Part shown: positions 26,734 through 34,738 of the stretch, in pieces
Layout: each line of letters starts with the position of its first letter
Position numbering within the stretch: position 1 is the stretch's first letter
Assembly (NCBI GenBank): GCA_017481575.1
Contig: JAFUPA010000007.1
Location: 1 to 64,000, forward strand
DNA from: Clostridia bacterium
Lineage (GTDB): Bacteria > Bacillota > Clostridia > Oscillospirales > Acutalibacteraceae
Length of the DNA: 64,000 bases
Direction of reading: 5' to 3'
Program-made: the position numbers and the translations under genes
The notes under the pieces: model-generated
Seen by the model: the letters and a program-made list of their open reading frames with translations, nothing else
The model's database searches: none
Told to the model about the DNA's origin: nothing

Positions 26734-27004
26734 GGTGACGATAATAATCCGAACCTGCCCGAAAGCGAGTCTTTTCAGTGCTTTTCGGCGTTTCGGCTTT
26801 GAAAGGCGCCAGCCTGTCGGCACCCGAAACATCCAAAAATCATCTGAAAATCTTCAGCTTTCGGGTCGAAGATTTTTTATCGTGAGAATTTTGGCAATTC
26901 AAGGCAAAAACGCAGCCAATCCTTGCGGATTGGCGAGTGTTTTAACAAAGAAGTGACGGAAATCATCCGATAAAAAACACGGTTGGATTATTACCGTCAC
27001 CCTA
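26731..27004. mobile_element. 270-bp MITE with TA target duplication
   Basis: The left end TAGGGTGACGATAATAATCC (26731-26750) and the reverse complement of the right end, TAGGGTGACGGTAATAATCC (27004-26985), match at 19 of 20 bases, and the ends continue as (G)AACC. TA at 26731-26732 and 27003-27004 fits the TA duplication of IS630/Tc1-mariner-type elements. A subterminal copy of the tip (GTGACGGAAATCATCC, 26953-26968) makes a hairpin with the right end. No transposase gene is inside, so movement would depend on one elsewhere. Confidence 0.85.
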
Positions 27005-27017
27005 AGGAGGAGAAACT

Positions 27018-28634
27018 ATGAACGAAAAACCAATCAGAGGCTCACAGAAACAGCCCGACCATATTTTTATAAGCATTGCCGATGATGCAAAAACCACTAT
27101 GAACGTTACGTGGCGCACCTGCACGGAAATTGAAAAAGGCTATGTCCTTTACCGTGAGGACGGTACGGACGAAATCCTGCGCACCGATGCTTGCACAGAG
27201 GTTTTTGAAAGTGACATAGACATCAGCAATATGTATTGGGCAAAGCTCACGGGACTTAAAGCAGGCACAAAGTATTTTTATACCTGCGGTGATGACGAAA
27301 ACCGAAGCGAAGAGTTTTACTTTGAAACCGAGCCCGAAAATCTCCAAAAGTTCAAGTTTATCTGTGTTTCCGACCAACAGCAGGGCGAGCCGCACGACTG
27401 TCCCGATTATTCATATTTCAACCACATCTTAAAAGAAACTCTCAAACAGCACCCCGATGCACGCTTTATCCTTACGGGCGGCGACAATACCGACTGCGGT
27501 CAGCACGAGGTGCAATGGAACGGTGCATTCAGCGGACTTAAGGGTGTTGTTGAGCACATTCCGTTTATGATGACCCTCGGCAACCACGACAACCGAGGCT
27601 TTAAGGATTACAAAAACGGCATCGGCAGATACTACTCCGAGCCTGCCGAGTTTTTCGGCAAGCAGTTCAAGGGCTCTTATGCCGACAACGGCCCCGAGAA
27701 CTGGAAAACCGAAAACTACACCTTTGATTACGGCAACGCTCATTTTATGGTCATCGGTGTCAACGGCCCCGAAGAGGTCAACGAGTGGATGATAAACGAC
27801 CTTAAAAACTGCGACAAGCAGTGGAAAATCGGCTCTTATCATTTTCCGATTTGCTATTCAGGCTCTGACTGCCAGAATTACGACGCTTACCCCGTAATGC
27901 GTGAGGGATTTGAGATGCTTGACCTCGTTTTCTCGGGTCACGAGCATAATTTTTCACGCAGCTTCCCGATGAAAAACGAAGAGCTTTTCGAGCGTCCGTC
28001 ACAGGGAACGGTACACTATATGCTCGGCAATTCCTGCAAAAATCCTCCCGGCACAAGAGCGCTTGCCAAGGTGTGGCATTCAGCTTTTTATACCCAGGAG
28101 GAGGATGTTTCCGTTATTGCGGTTGTTGAAATTGAGGGCGGCAAAATGACGCTGACTTCAACAATATTTGAGGACGGCAGAATTGTTGACAAATGCACAA
28201 TTGACAAGGACAGGGACGAAATCACACCCTATGCGGTTGTGCCGAAATATAACCGCACACGAATGATGTTCAAGGGCGCACAGCTCGGACTTTGCCAGTA
28301 CGAAACTCCGTGCCGTGAGCTTGACGGCATCTGGTACGCACCGCTCGGTGTGCTTGTGGGCTACATAGGCGGCTCGGTCGTCAAGGAAAAGGGCAAGATA
28401 ACCCTTGAGGTTTACGGCAGAAAGGCTGAATTTTTCGAGGACAGCGACATTGCCGTTACCGACCGTGGCGAGGTTAAGCTCGAAAGTGCTGTAAAGAGGC
28501 TCGACAGAGACCAGCTTTATATGCCTGCGAGTGCTTGCGAGGTTTTTGATATGCGCTGGGCATATGCAAAGAGAAACAACTTTATTTCCTTTGAGCACGA
28601 AAGCGAGGATAAGCCCGTAACCGTCCAGCCGTAA
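27018..28634 (+). CDS. Purple-acid-phosphatase-like metallophosphoesterase
   Basis: The 538-aa protein has a fibronectin-like N-terminal domain (about 10-105, with MNVTWRT and YFYTCGDD), as in purple acid phosphatases, then the metallophosphoesterase core: CVSDQQQG, LTGGDNTDCG, TLGNHDNRG, SYHFP and FSGHEHNFSR. After about residue 400 comes a region like the copper-amine-oxidase N-terminal fold (YMPASACEVFDMRWAYAKRN). There is no signal peptide, which is unusual for this group. The SD TAAGGAGGAG is intact although the MITE lies just upstream. Substrate unknown. Confidence 0.83.
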   Translation: MNEKPIRGSQKQPDHIFISIADDAKTTMNVTWRTCTEIEKGYVLYREDGTDEILRTDACTEVFESDIDISNMYWAKLTGLKAGTKYFYTCGDDENRSEEFYFETEPENLQKFKFICVSDQQQGEPHDCPDYSYFNHILKETLKQHPDARFILTGGDNTDCGQHEVQWNGAFSGLKGVVEHIPFMMTLGNHDNRGFKDYKNGIGRYYSEPAEFFGKQFKGSYADNGPENWKTENYTFDYGNAHFMVIGVNGPEEVNEWMINDLKNCDKQWKIGSYHFPICYSGSDCQNYDAYPVMREGFEMLDLVFSGHEHNFSRSFPMKNEELFERPSQGTVHYMLGNSCKNPPGTRALAKVWHSAFYTQEEDVSVIAVVEIEGGKMTLTSTIFEDGRIVDKCTIDKDRDEITPYAVVPKYNRTRMMFKGAQLGLCQYETPCRELDGIWYAPLGVLVGYIGGSVVKEKGKITLEVYGRKAEFFEDSDIAVTDRGEVKLESAVKRLDRDQLYMPASACEVFDMRWAYAKRNNFISFEHESEDKPVTVQP

Positions 28635-28682
28635 TTGACAAAAAGAATTTGTTAATATATAATTTAGTCGGAGTTGATGAAA

Positions 28683-29012
28683 ATGGCAAAGAAAGAAAAG
28701 CAGAAGAAAGACGGCGAGTTTAACTTAAACGATGCGCAGAAGCGCATGGAAAAGTATTATAAGGCTTGTGAAAGCGAGAAAAAGGGCAAGGCTACGGTCG
28801 TGTCTTTAATCGGTGCTTCTGTTTTTATCTTTGTAATCCTGCTCATAATCATTCTTAAGATGAGCGGAGTAGGGCAGACCATAGTCTTCACGACGGACGA
28901 AAGCGGCAGGGTCAGTACCTCGGTTGCGGATTCAAGCGACGTCAGCGGACAGAATGTTCTCGACGTAATCGTTGACGAAATTACCGACGAAAACACAACA
29001 GAAAATCAGTAA
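28683..29012 (+). CDS. Small single-pass membrane protein, unknown
   Basis: The 109-aa protein has a Lys-rich cytoplasmic N-terminus (AKKEKQKKDGEF), a membrane span at about residues 42-62 (VVSLIGASVFIFVILLIIIL) and an acidic, Ser/Thr-rich outer tail. I chose the ATG at 28683 because it lies 9 nt from GGAG; TTG 28674 and ATG 28677 are too close. It follows the phosphoesterase gene by 48 bp and ends the cluster. In layout it resembles the protein at 23651, without obvious sequence similarity. Confidence 0.6.
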   Translation: MAKKEKQKKDGEFNLNDAQKRMEKYYKACESEKKGKATVVSLIGASVFIFVILLIIILKMSGVGQTIVFTTDESGRVSTSVADSSDVSGQNVLDVIVDEITDENTTENQ

Positions 29013-29017
29013 AATAA

Positions 29018-29048
29018 AATCGGCACACCGCAAGATGTGCCGATTTTT
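29018..29048 (+). terminator. Terminator ending the GH13/LCP/phosphatase cluster
   Basis: AATCGGCACA / TGTGCCGATT stem followed by TTT, with an A-rich left flank. Confidence 0.85.
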
Positions 29049-29058
29049 GTGTAGTAAT

Positions 29059-29272
29059 TTTTAATTTGTCGGGATAATTACAATTTAGCAGGAACACAGC
29101 CCTCCTTGCCTAAAGGAGGGTGGCACGGCGTAGCCGTGACGGGAGGATATTCTGCGTCGCAGACCTATAATGTAAACGTAATCTATTATTTATAATATCC
29201 CTCCACCACTTCGTGGTCCCCCTCCCTTTAGGGCAAGGGAGGCAACGCATACAGCAAGTTTTATCAAAATTA
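29059..29272. repeat. 214-bp palindromic repeat, copy 2 (inverted)
   Basis: This is the reverse complement of window bases 1-214 with about seven differences. In the small internal hairpin (29124-29138) two of the differences fall on paired positions (29127 and 29135), so the base pair changes from A-T to G-C and the stem is kept. With the terminator and the next promoter it fills the 409-bp gap 29013-29421. Confidence 0.85.
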
Positions 29273-29364
29273 ACATGCCGACACCCCTAATTTGTCGAAC
29301 AAAAATTGATATTCAATTTGCACTATTTGTTAAAAATAGGTTTTGTTTTTGCACAATGTGTTAT

Positions 29365-29392
29365 TTGACTTTTTGTTTCTTTGGTTTATAAT
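29365..29392 (+). promoter_or_regulatory. Sigma-A promoter of the 29422 gene
   Basis: -35 TTGACT (29365-29370), 16-bp spacer, -10 TATAAT (29387-29392); SD AGAGGAG just before the ATG. Confidence 0.75.
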
Positions 29393-29421
29393 ACAGATAA
29401 ACTGGTGAGAGGAGCAATAAA

Positions 29422-29916
29422 ATGAAAAAAGCACTAAAGTACATAATCATACTTGCGGTTTCTGCGGTGCTGACATTGTTGTACGGTTTTACCGTCGGCG
29501 GGGAATATCCGTTGTGGCTAGCGTTTGCGGTTTTTGTGATTTCTACGCTTGTTCTTATCTTTTTTGACAGAAAGCCTACCAACGAAAAACTGTTCAGACG
29601 AATTGCAAAGCTCATAGCAACAGCGGGAATAATGATTGTATTTTCGTTCAGTGTTTATAGCGATGTGAATGCGCTTTCAACTACCTTTGTTAAAAGCTAT
29701 GAAGCGGAAGCCTCATATGCATACATCAGAAAAGGTTTTGTTCGCATATATTATGAAGCACCTGACGGCTCTGAGCAGGAAATCAGCTGTGACAGATATG
29801 ATTTATCAGAAGAGGAGATAGACAGGCTTCCTTACTACGGCGGAAAAATAATTATTGCCGAATATATAGGATTGTTCGGTGAGATAATTTACCAATATGC
29901 CGGCACGGCGGAATAA
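29422..29916 (+). CDS. Small membrane protein, unknown (three predicted spans)
   Basis: The 164-aa protein has hydrophobic segments at about residues 5-25, 30-48 and 62-82, then a soluble C-terminal half of about 80 residues (YEAEASYAYIRKGFVRIYYE ... SEEEIDRLPYYGG). I do not recognise a family. It is a single gene with a clear promoter, SD and terminator, so it is very likely real. Confidence 0.7.
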   Translation: MKKALKYIIILAVSAVLTLLYGFTVGGEYPLWLAFAVFVISTLVLIFFDRKPTNEKLFRRIAKLIATAGIMIVFSFSVYSDVNALSTTFVKSYEAEASYAYIRKGFVRIYYEAPDGSEQEISCDRYDLSEEEIDRLPYYGGKIIIAEYIGLFGEIIYQYAGTAE

Positions 29917-29919
29917 ATA

Positions 29920-29958
29920 ACACCTTGGAATTTTTGTTCCAAGGTGTATCTTTTTATT
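29920..29958 (+). terminator. Terminator after the 29422 gene
   Basis: A perfect 11-bp stem ACACCTTGGAA / TTCCAAGGTGT followed by ATCTTTTTATT; it overlaps the 3' end of the convergent ABC gene. Confidence 0.85.
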
Positions 29959-31687
29959 CAAACAAATCATTCTCACGGAATTGGAGGGAATAGAGCTTTT
30001 TGTATGTTCCGTTTGCCTCAATCAATTCATCGTGTGTGCCACGTTCTTTAATTTTACCGTCGATAACAACTGCAATCTCGTCAGCGTTGCGGATTGTTGA
30101 AAGTCTGTGGGCAACAACAAGGGTTGTACGTCCCTTGCAAAGCTCATCGAGTGCCTGCTGAATAAGCACCTCGGTTGTGTTGTCGAGCGCACTTGTTGCC
30201 TCGTCAAGGATAAGAATTGCAGGGTCTTTGAGGAACACTCTTGCAATGCTGAGTCTCTGCTTCTGACCGCCCGAAAGCTTAACACCACGCTCGCCGATTT
30301 CGGTGTCGTAGCCGTTGTCAAGTGTCATAATGTAATCGTGAATGTTCGCACGCTTTGCCGCTTCAAACATTTCTTCTTCGCTTGCATCGGGTCTGCCGTA
30401 AATAATATTTTCACGGATTGTTCCTGCAAAAAGGAAAACATCCTGCTGAACAATGCCTATGTTTTTACGCAAGGAGTTGAGTGTAAGGTCACGGATATCC
30501 GTACCGTCAATCATAATTGAGCCGCTTGAGTTATCAAGACTGTAAAAATTCGGCAACAGGTGGCAGAGTGTTGTTTTGCCGCCGCCCGACGGGCCGACAA
30601 GTGCAACCTTGCGTCCCTTTGTAATTTTAAGGTTGACGTCGTGCAGAACTTCCTTTGTTGCTTCGTAAGAATAGCTTACGTCCTTAAACTCAATTTCGCC
30701 CTGAACGTTTGTGAGTTCTTTTGCATCCGGCTTTTCCTCTTCGGGCTTTTCGTCCATAATCTCCATAAAACGCTTGAAACCGCTGACTCCGTTCTGGTAC
30801 TGCTCCATAAAGCCGATAAGCGTGTTAACGGGGTTTATGAAGAGGTTAACCGAAACGATGAATGTCGAGTAGTCACCGAAAGAAATTTCGCCTGCATAAA
30901 GGAAAAGACCGCCTGCGATAAGTATAAACACGTTGAAAACATCTGTTACAAAAGATGTTGACGAGTGGAACTTCGCCATTGCGTTGTATGCCTTGTAGGA
31001 GGAATTTACAAACTCCTTGTCGCCGACTTCAAACTTTTTGATTTCGTTTTCAGCGTTTGTGTATGCCTTTGTAACACGAATTCCCGTCACGCTGCTCTCA
31101 ATAGCCGCATTGATTGTTGCGTTACTCTTGCGGCGTGCATCAAAGGCGGCACGCATTGCCTTCCTGAAATGCACTGTTACAACCACCAGAATAGGTACAC
31201 AGGTGAATACTATAAGTGTAAGCACCCAGTTGATTGTAGCAAGGTAAGCGAACGAGAGAATAATCATAACCGAGCTTATGAGCAGGTTTTCGGGGCCGTG
31301 GTGAGCAAGCTCGACAACCTCAAAAAGGTCGCTTGTAAGTCTGGTCATAATTCGTCCTGTTTCGTTGTTGTCAAAAAATCGGAAAGGCAGCTTTTCAAGG
31401 TGATTGAACAAGTCCTTTCGCATCTGCGACTGCATATGAACGCCGACAATGTGGCCGTAATACTGCACAAAGTAGCGCAGAAGCATTCTTATGATATAAA
31501 GCACAAGCACAATAACGCCTGCAATGACAATTGTCGAATACATCTTATTGGGGATATATTCGTTAAGCATTTTGTTGGTCACAACGGGGTAAACCATACC
31601 GATAACCGATATCAACAATGATGCTATCATATCAAGTGCAAACATCTTTTTGTGCGGCTTGTAATAGCTGATAAACCGTTTGAGCAT
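29954..31687 (-). CDS. ABC exporter, fused permease and ATPase
   Basis: The 577-aa protein is a half-size type IV (MsbA/LmrA-like) exporter: six membrane spans in residues 1-310 with a coupling-helix region (RFFDNNETGRIMTRLTSDL), then an ATPase with Walker A LVGPSGGGKTTL, Q-loop VQQDVFLFAGTI, signature KLSGGQKQRLSIAR, Walker B AILILDEATSAL and H-loop VAHRLS. It likely works as a homodimer, since no partner ATPase gene is adjacent. Substrate cannot be read. It has its own promoter. Confidence 0.93.
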   Translation of the reverse strand: MLKRFISYYKPHKKMFALDMIASLLISVIGMVYPVVTNKMLNEYIPNKMYSTIVIAGVIVLVLYIIRMLLRYFVQYYGHIVGVHMQSQMRKDLFNHLEKLPFRFFDNNETGRIMTRLTSDLFEVVELAHHGPENLLISSVMIILSFAYLATINWVLTLIVFTCVPILVVVTVHFRKAMRAAFDARRKSNATINAAIESSVTGIRVTKAYTNAENEIKKFEVGDKEFVNSSYKAYNAMAKFHSSTSFVTDVFNVFILIAGGLFLYAGEISFGDYSTFIVSVNLFINPVNTLIGFMEQYQNGVSGFKRFMEIMDEKPEEEKPDAKELTNVQGEIEFKDVSYSYEATKEVLHDVNLKITKGRKVALVGPSGGGKTTLCHLLPNFYSLDNSSGSIMIDGTDIRDLTLNSLRKNIGIVQQDVFLFAGTIRENIIYGRPDASEEEMFEAAKRANIHDYIMTLDNGYDTEIGERGVKLSGGQKQRLSIARVFLKDPAILILDEATSALDNTTEVLIQQALDELCKGRTTLVVAHRLSTIRNADEIAVVIDGKIKERGTHDELIEANGTYKKLYSLQFRENDLFE

Positions 31688-31716
31688 TCAATCACATCCT
31701 TTAGTTTCAATATTGT

Positions 31717-31745
31717 ATTATACTTTGATACTCTTTCTCCGTCAA
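31717..31745 (-). promoter_or_regulatory. Sigma-A promoter of the ABC exporter gene
   Basis: Minus strand: -35 TTGACG (31745-31740), 17-bp spacer, -10 TATAAT (31722-31717). Confidence 0.8.
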
Positions 31746-31758
31746 TTAGTCAATTTTA

Positions 31759-31805
31759 AAAAATGTTTAAAAATCACCCTGAACTCTTGCGAATTCAAGG
31801 TGATT
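31759..31805 (-). terminator. Terminator of the alcohol dehydrogenase gene
   Basis: Minus strand: AATCACC..TTGAA / TTCA..GGGTGATT stem followed by TTTTAAACATTTTTT. Confidence 0.7.
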
Positions 31806-31823
31806 ATTTTTGCTGAATTGTTA

Positions 31824-33029
31824 TCAGAAGCCTCTGATTGCCTTAACAACCTTTGTGCAATCCTCTTCGTCCATAATCTTCGGAACGGGGTAGAGGGGGT
31901 TACCCTCCTTAAGTGCACGTGCAACAATTGTCGGGATATCCTCGTCTTTGATGAAGTCGAAATGCTCGGGAATGTCCATTTTCTCGTTCATTTCCTTGAT
32001 TTCCTCAATGAACTTCTCTGCCTTTTCCTTTTCGCTGTCGCCGTCAATGCCTACGATGTCTGCAAGCTTTGCAAGCTTTGCGTGAGCGGCTTCGCCGTAA
32101 TACTCAAGCACGTGGGGAAGAATAACAGCGTTTGCAAGACCGTGAGGTGTGCCGTAAAGTCCGCCGAGGTTGTGGGCAATTGCATGAACATAGCCGACAT
32201 AAGCTCTTGTGAATGCCATACCTGCATAGAAGGAAGCAACGAGCATATTTTCACGTGCCTCGATGTCCTTGCCGTCCTCGTAAGCCTTCTCAAGGTTCTC
32301 AAAGATGAGCTTTGTTGCCTTTTCTGCATAGTCGTCAGTGCTCTTTACACCGCTCTGACCGATATAAGCCTCAACTGCGTGTGTAAGTGCATCCATACCT
32401 GTTGTTGATGTAATCTTCTTCGGAAGACCTGTTGTAAGCTCGGGGTCAAGCACAGCGTACTTCGGGCGGAGCTTCGGGTCGTTGATTGCATACTTTTCGT
32501 GTGTCTGCATGTTTGAAACAACAGCGGCAAGAGTAGTCTCCGAGCCTGTACCTGCTGTTGTGGGAACTGCGAAGAACGGGGGAAGCTTCTTGAAAACCTT
32601 AAGAAGACCACGCATCTGTGAAACGCTTGTGTTCGGGTTAGAAACTCGTGCACCTGCAACCTTTGCACAGTCCATAGGTGAGCCGCCGCCGAAAGCGATG
32701 ATACCCTCACAGTTGTTTTTGAGATAAATTCTTCTTGCCTCTTCAATGTTTTCAATCGAGGGGTTTGGCTGAACACCGTCGTAAACTGTATACTTGATGT
32801 TCTGCTTATCAAGATTTTCAAAAAGGCTGTCGAGAAGATTAAGACTCATAAGACCCTTATCTGTAACAATAAGTACGTTTGTTACGCCCTTGGACTTTAC
32901 AAGTGCCGGCAAGTCCTTAATAGCACCCGGTCCCTTGAGAAGCTCGGGTTCGTCCCAGTTGAAAACAGGCATAACCAACTTAAAAGTTTTCTGATATACT
33001 CTGCAAAATGCATTTGTAAGGTTTGACAT
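31824..33029 (-). CDS. Iron-containing alcohol dehydrogenase
   Basis: The 401-aa protein has the group III (Fe-ADH) layout: GPGAIKDLPALVKSKGVTN, the NAD-binding GGGSPMDCAKV, PTTAGTGSETT, and the metal ligands in TGMDALTHAVEAY, HAIAHNLGGLYGTPHG. It reduces an aldehyde with NAD(P)H or oxidises an alcohol, likely in fermentation. The start is the ATG at 33029 behind AAAAGGGG; an in-frame ATG 60 bp upstream has no SD. The DUF1846 gene lies upstream in the same direction, but this gene has its own promoter. Confidence 0.93.
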   Translation of the reverse strand: MSNLTNAFCRVYQKTFKLVMPVFNWDEPELLKGPGAIKDLPALVKSKGVTNVLIVTDKGLMSLNLLDSLFENLDKQNIKYTVYDGVQPNPSIENIEEARRIYLKNNCEGIIAFGGGSPMDCAKVAGARVSNPNTSVSQMRGLLKVFKKLPPFFAVPTTAGTGSETTLAAVVSNMQTHEKYAINDPKLRPKYAVLDPELTTGLPKKITSTTGMDALTHAVEAYIGQSGVKSTDDYAEKATKLIFENLEKAYEDGKDIEARENMLVASFYAGMAFTRAYVGYVHAIAHNLGGLYGTPHGLANAVILPHVLEYYGEAAHAKLAKLADIVGIDGDSEKEKAEKFIEEIKEMNEKMDIPEHFDFIKDEDIPTIVARALKEGNPLYPVPKIMDEEDCTKVVKAIRGF

Positions 33030-33059
33030 AAATAAAACCCCTTTTCGTTTGATAATTGT

Positions 33060-33089
33060 ATTGTACCAAAAACTGCTACCCTTTGACAA
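33060..33089 (-). promoter_or_regulatory. Candidate promoter of the alcohol dehydrogenase gene
   Basis: Minus strand: -35 TTGTCA (33089-33084), 18-bp spacer, -10 TACAAT (33065-33060). Confidence 0.55.
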
Positions 33090-33101
33090 GGGGAGTTTTT
33101 A

Positions 33102-34586
33102 TTATTTATGATAAAGCTTTTTAGTCTGATACTGTGGCTCGCAGGTGAGGTTTACGCCGAATTTTTTGAACATCGACTCGTCACCGCTTGTAAGGATAAC
33201 CGTTGCGTGAGCCTGCATACCACGAAGCTTCGGAATCTGCTCAATGGCAAGCTGTGCTCTCGGGTCGTGTGCCGCCGAAACGGAAAGTGCAATAAGTGCT
33301 TCGTCAACGTGCAGTCTCGGGTTATGATTACCCATATATTTTACCTTAAGCTCCTGCACAGGCTCAATAACCTCGGGGGAGATAAGAAGTGCATCCTCGT
33401 CAATACCTGCAAGCTTTTTAAGTGCATTCAGGACTGCCGCCGCACTCGCACCCATAAGCAGTGAGGTTTTGCCTGTTATGATATCGTTTTCGCCGATTTC
33501 AATTGCAACTGCAGGACCGCCTGTTTCTTCTGCCTTTTTAAGTGCCTTTGCAATAACGGGACGCTCGTCTGTTGTAATTCCCGTCTGCTTCATAATGAGC
33601 TTAATTTTGTTGACGGTTTCCTTACTGCCGAGACCCTTTTTAACAGCACAAAGCTCTGCGTAGTAACGGCGGATAATCTCCTGCCTTGATGCTTCACAGC
33701 AAGCCTCATCGTCAAAAATGCAGTTACCGACCATATTGACACCCATATCTGTGGGTGACTTGTACGGACATTCGCCGTAAATCTGGTCAAAGGTTGCGGC
33801 AAGCACGGGGAAGATTTCAACGTCACGGTTATAGTTGACTGTTGTTTCGCCGTAAGCCTCAAGGTGGAACGGGTCAATCATATTGACGTCGTTCAGGTCA
33901 GCTGTTGCCGCCTCATACGCAAGGTTTACGGGGTGCTTGAGGGGAAGATTCCAGATGGGGAATGTTTCAAACTTTGCGTAGCCGGCACTAACACCTCTCT
34001 TGTGCTCGTGGTAAAGCTGTGAAAGGCAGGTCGCCATTTTTCCGCTTCCCGGGCCGGGCGCAGTCATAACGACAAGCGAGCGTGTGGTTTCGATATATTC
34101 GTTTCTGCCGAAACCCTCGTCGCTGACGATTTTTTCGATATCTGACGGATAGCCCTCAATTGAAAAATGCTTGTAAACCTTGATGCCCAGCGAAGAAAGT
34201 CGCTGGCAAAAAGCATCTGCCGCAGGCTGACTGTGGTAGCGTGTCATAACAACACTGCCGACGTAAATGTCCATATTTCTGAAAGCGTCGATAAGACGAA
34301 GAACATCAAGGTCGTACGTAATGCCGAGGTCACCACGGATTTTATTCTTTTCAATATCAGCCGCATTGATGACAATAACAACCTCTGCCTGGTCTTTTAA
34401 CTGCTCAAGCATCTTGATTTTACTGTCGGGAGCAAAGCCGGGCAAAACTCTTGAAGCGTGGAAGTCGTCAAAAAGCTTACCGCCGAATTCGAGGTAGAGC
34501 TTGCCGCCGAACTTGTTGATACGCTCACGAATGTGCTCGGATTGCATCTGCAGATATTTTTCGTTGTCAAAACCTATTCTGGTCAT
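33102..34586 (-). CDS. DUF1846 family protein
   Basis: The 494-aa protein matches DUF1846 along its length: MTRIGFDNEKYLQMQSEHI, YLEFGGKLFDDFHASRVLPG, MTAPGPGSGKMATCLSQLYH (a P-loop-like GPGSGK), and YMGNHNPRLHVDEALIAL. The family's biochemical role is unknown to me, though the GPGSGK loop suggests nucleotide binding. The start is the ATG at 34586, 7 nt after GAGGGTG; the frame stays open slightly farther upstream. It has its own promoter. Confidence 0.9.
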   Translation of the reverse strand: MTRIGFDNEKYLQMQSEHIRERINKFGGKLYLEFGGKLFDDFHASRVLPGFAPDSKIKMLEQLKDQAEVVIVINAADIEKNKIRGDLGITYDLDVLRLIDAFRNMDIYVGSVVMTRYHSQPAADAFCQRLSSLGIKVYKHFSIEGYPSDIEKIVSDEGFGRNEYIETTRSLVVMTAPGPGSGKMATCLSQLYHEHKRGVSAGYAKFETFPIWNLPLKHPVNLAYEAATADLNDVNMIDPFHLEAYGETTVNYNRDVEIFPVLAATFDQIYGECPYKSPTDMGVNMVGNCIFDDEACCEASRQEIIRRYYAELCAVKKGLGSKETVNKIKLIMKQTGITTDERPVIAKALKKAEETGGPAVAIEIGENDIITGKTSLLMGASAAAVLNALKKLAGIDEDALLISPEVIEPVQELKVKYMGNHNPRLHVDEALIALSVSAAHDPRAQLAIEQIPKLRGMQAHATVILTSGDESMFKKFGVNLTCEPQYQTKKLYHK

Positions 34587-34617
34587 TTGAAACACCCTCA
34601 ATTTCAAAATACATTTT

Positions 34618-34646
34618 ATTATAATATGAAAGCGAAATTTTTACAA
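34618..34646 (-). promoter_or_regulatory. Sigma-A promoter of the DUF1846 gene
   Basis: Minus strand: -35 TTGTAA (34646-34641), 17-bp spacer, -10 TATAAT (34623-34618). Confidence 0.65.
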
Positions 34647-34680
34647 CACAATTCCACAAAAAATTACACAGTTTTTTTAT

Positions 34681-34709
34681 TTGACGAAAGTACATATACA
34701 ATGTATAAT
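34681..34709 (+). promoter_or_regulatory. Sigma-A promoter of lacZ, with small dyad in the spacer
   Basis: -35 TTGACG (34681-34686), 17-bp spacer, -10 TATAAT (34704-34709). A perfect TACAT-N5-ATGTA dyad (34691-34705) overlaps spacer and -10 and could be an operator. SD GGGAGGA follows. Confidence 0.75.
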
Positions 34710-34738
34710 ATAAATAACTACGCTTGGGAGGATTTACT

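Noticed and set aside
26723..26956. 77-aa open frame over the MITE
   Set aside because: It starts inside the LCP-like gene, has no SD and lies almost wholly in the non-autonomous element, so it is a translated repeat.
1..29272. CRISPR array or composite transposon bounded by the 214-bp repeats
   Set aside because: There are only two copies, 29 kb apart and inverted, with no spacers, cas genes or transposase; the genes between are ordinary chromosomal ones.
30965..31621. 218-aa plus-strand open frame opposite the ABC exporter
   Set aside because: Antisense shadow, rich in Cys/His/Asn as expected from reverse reading of this codon use.
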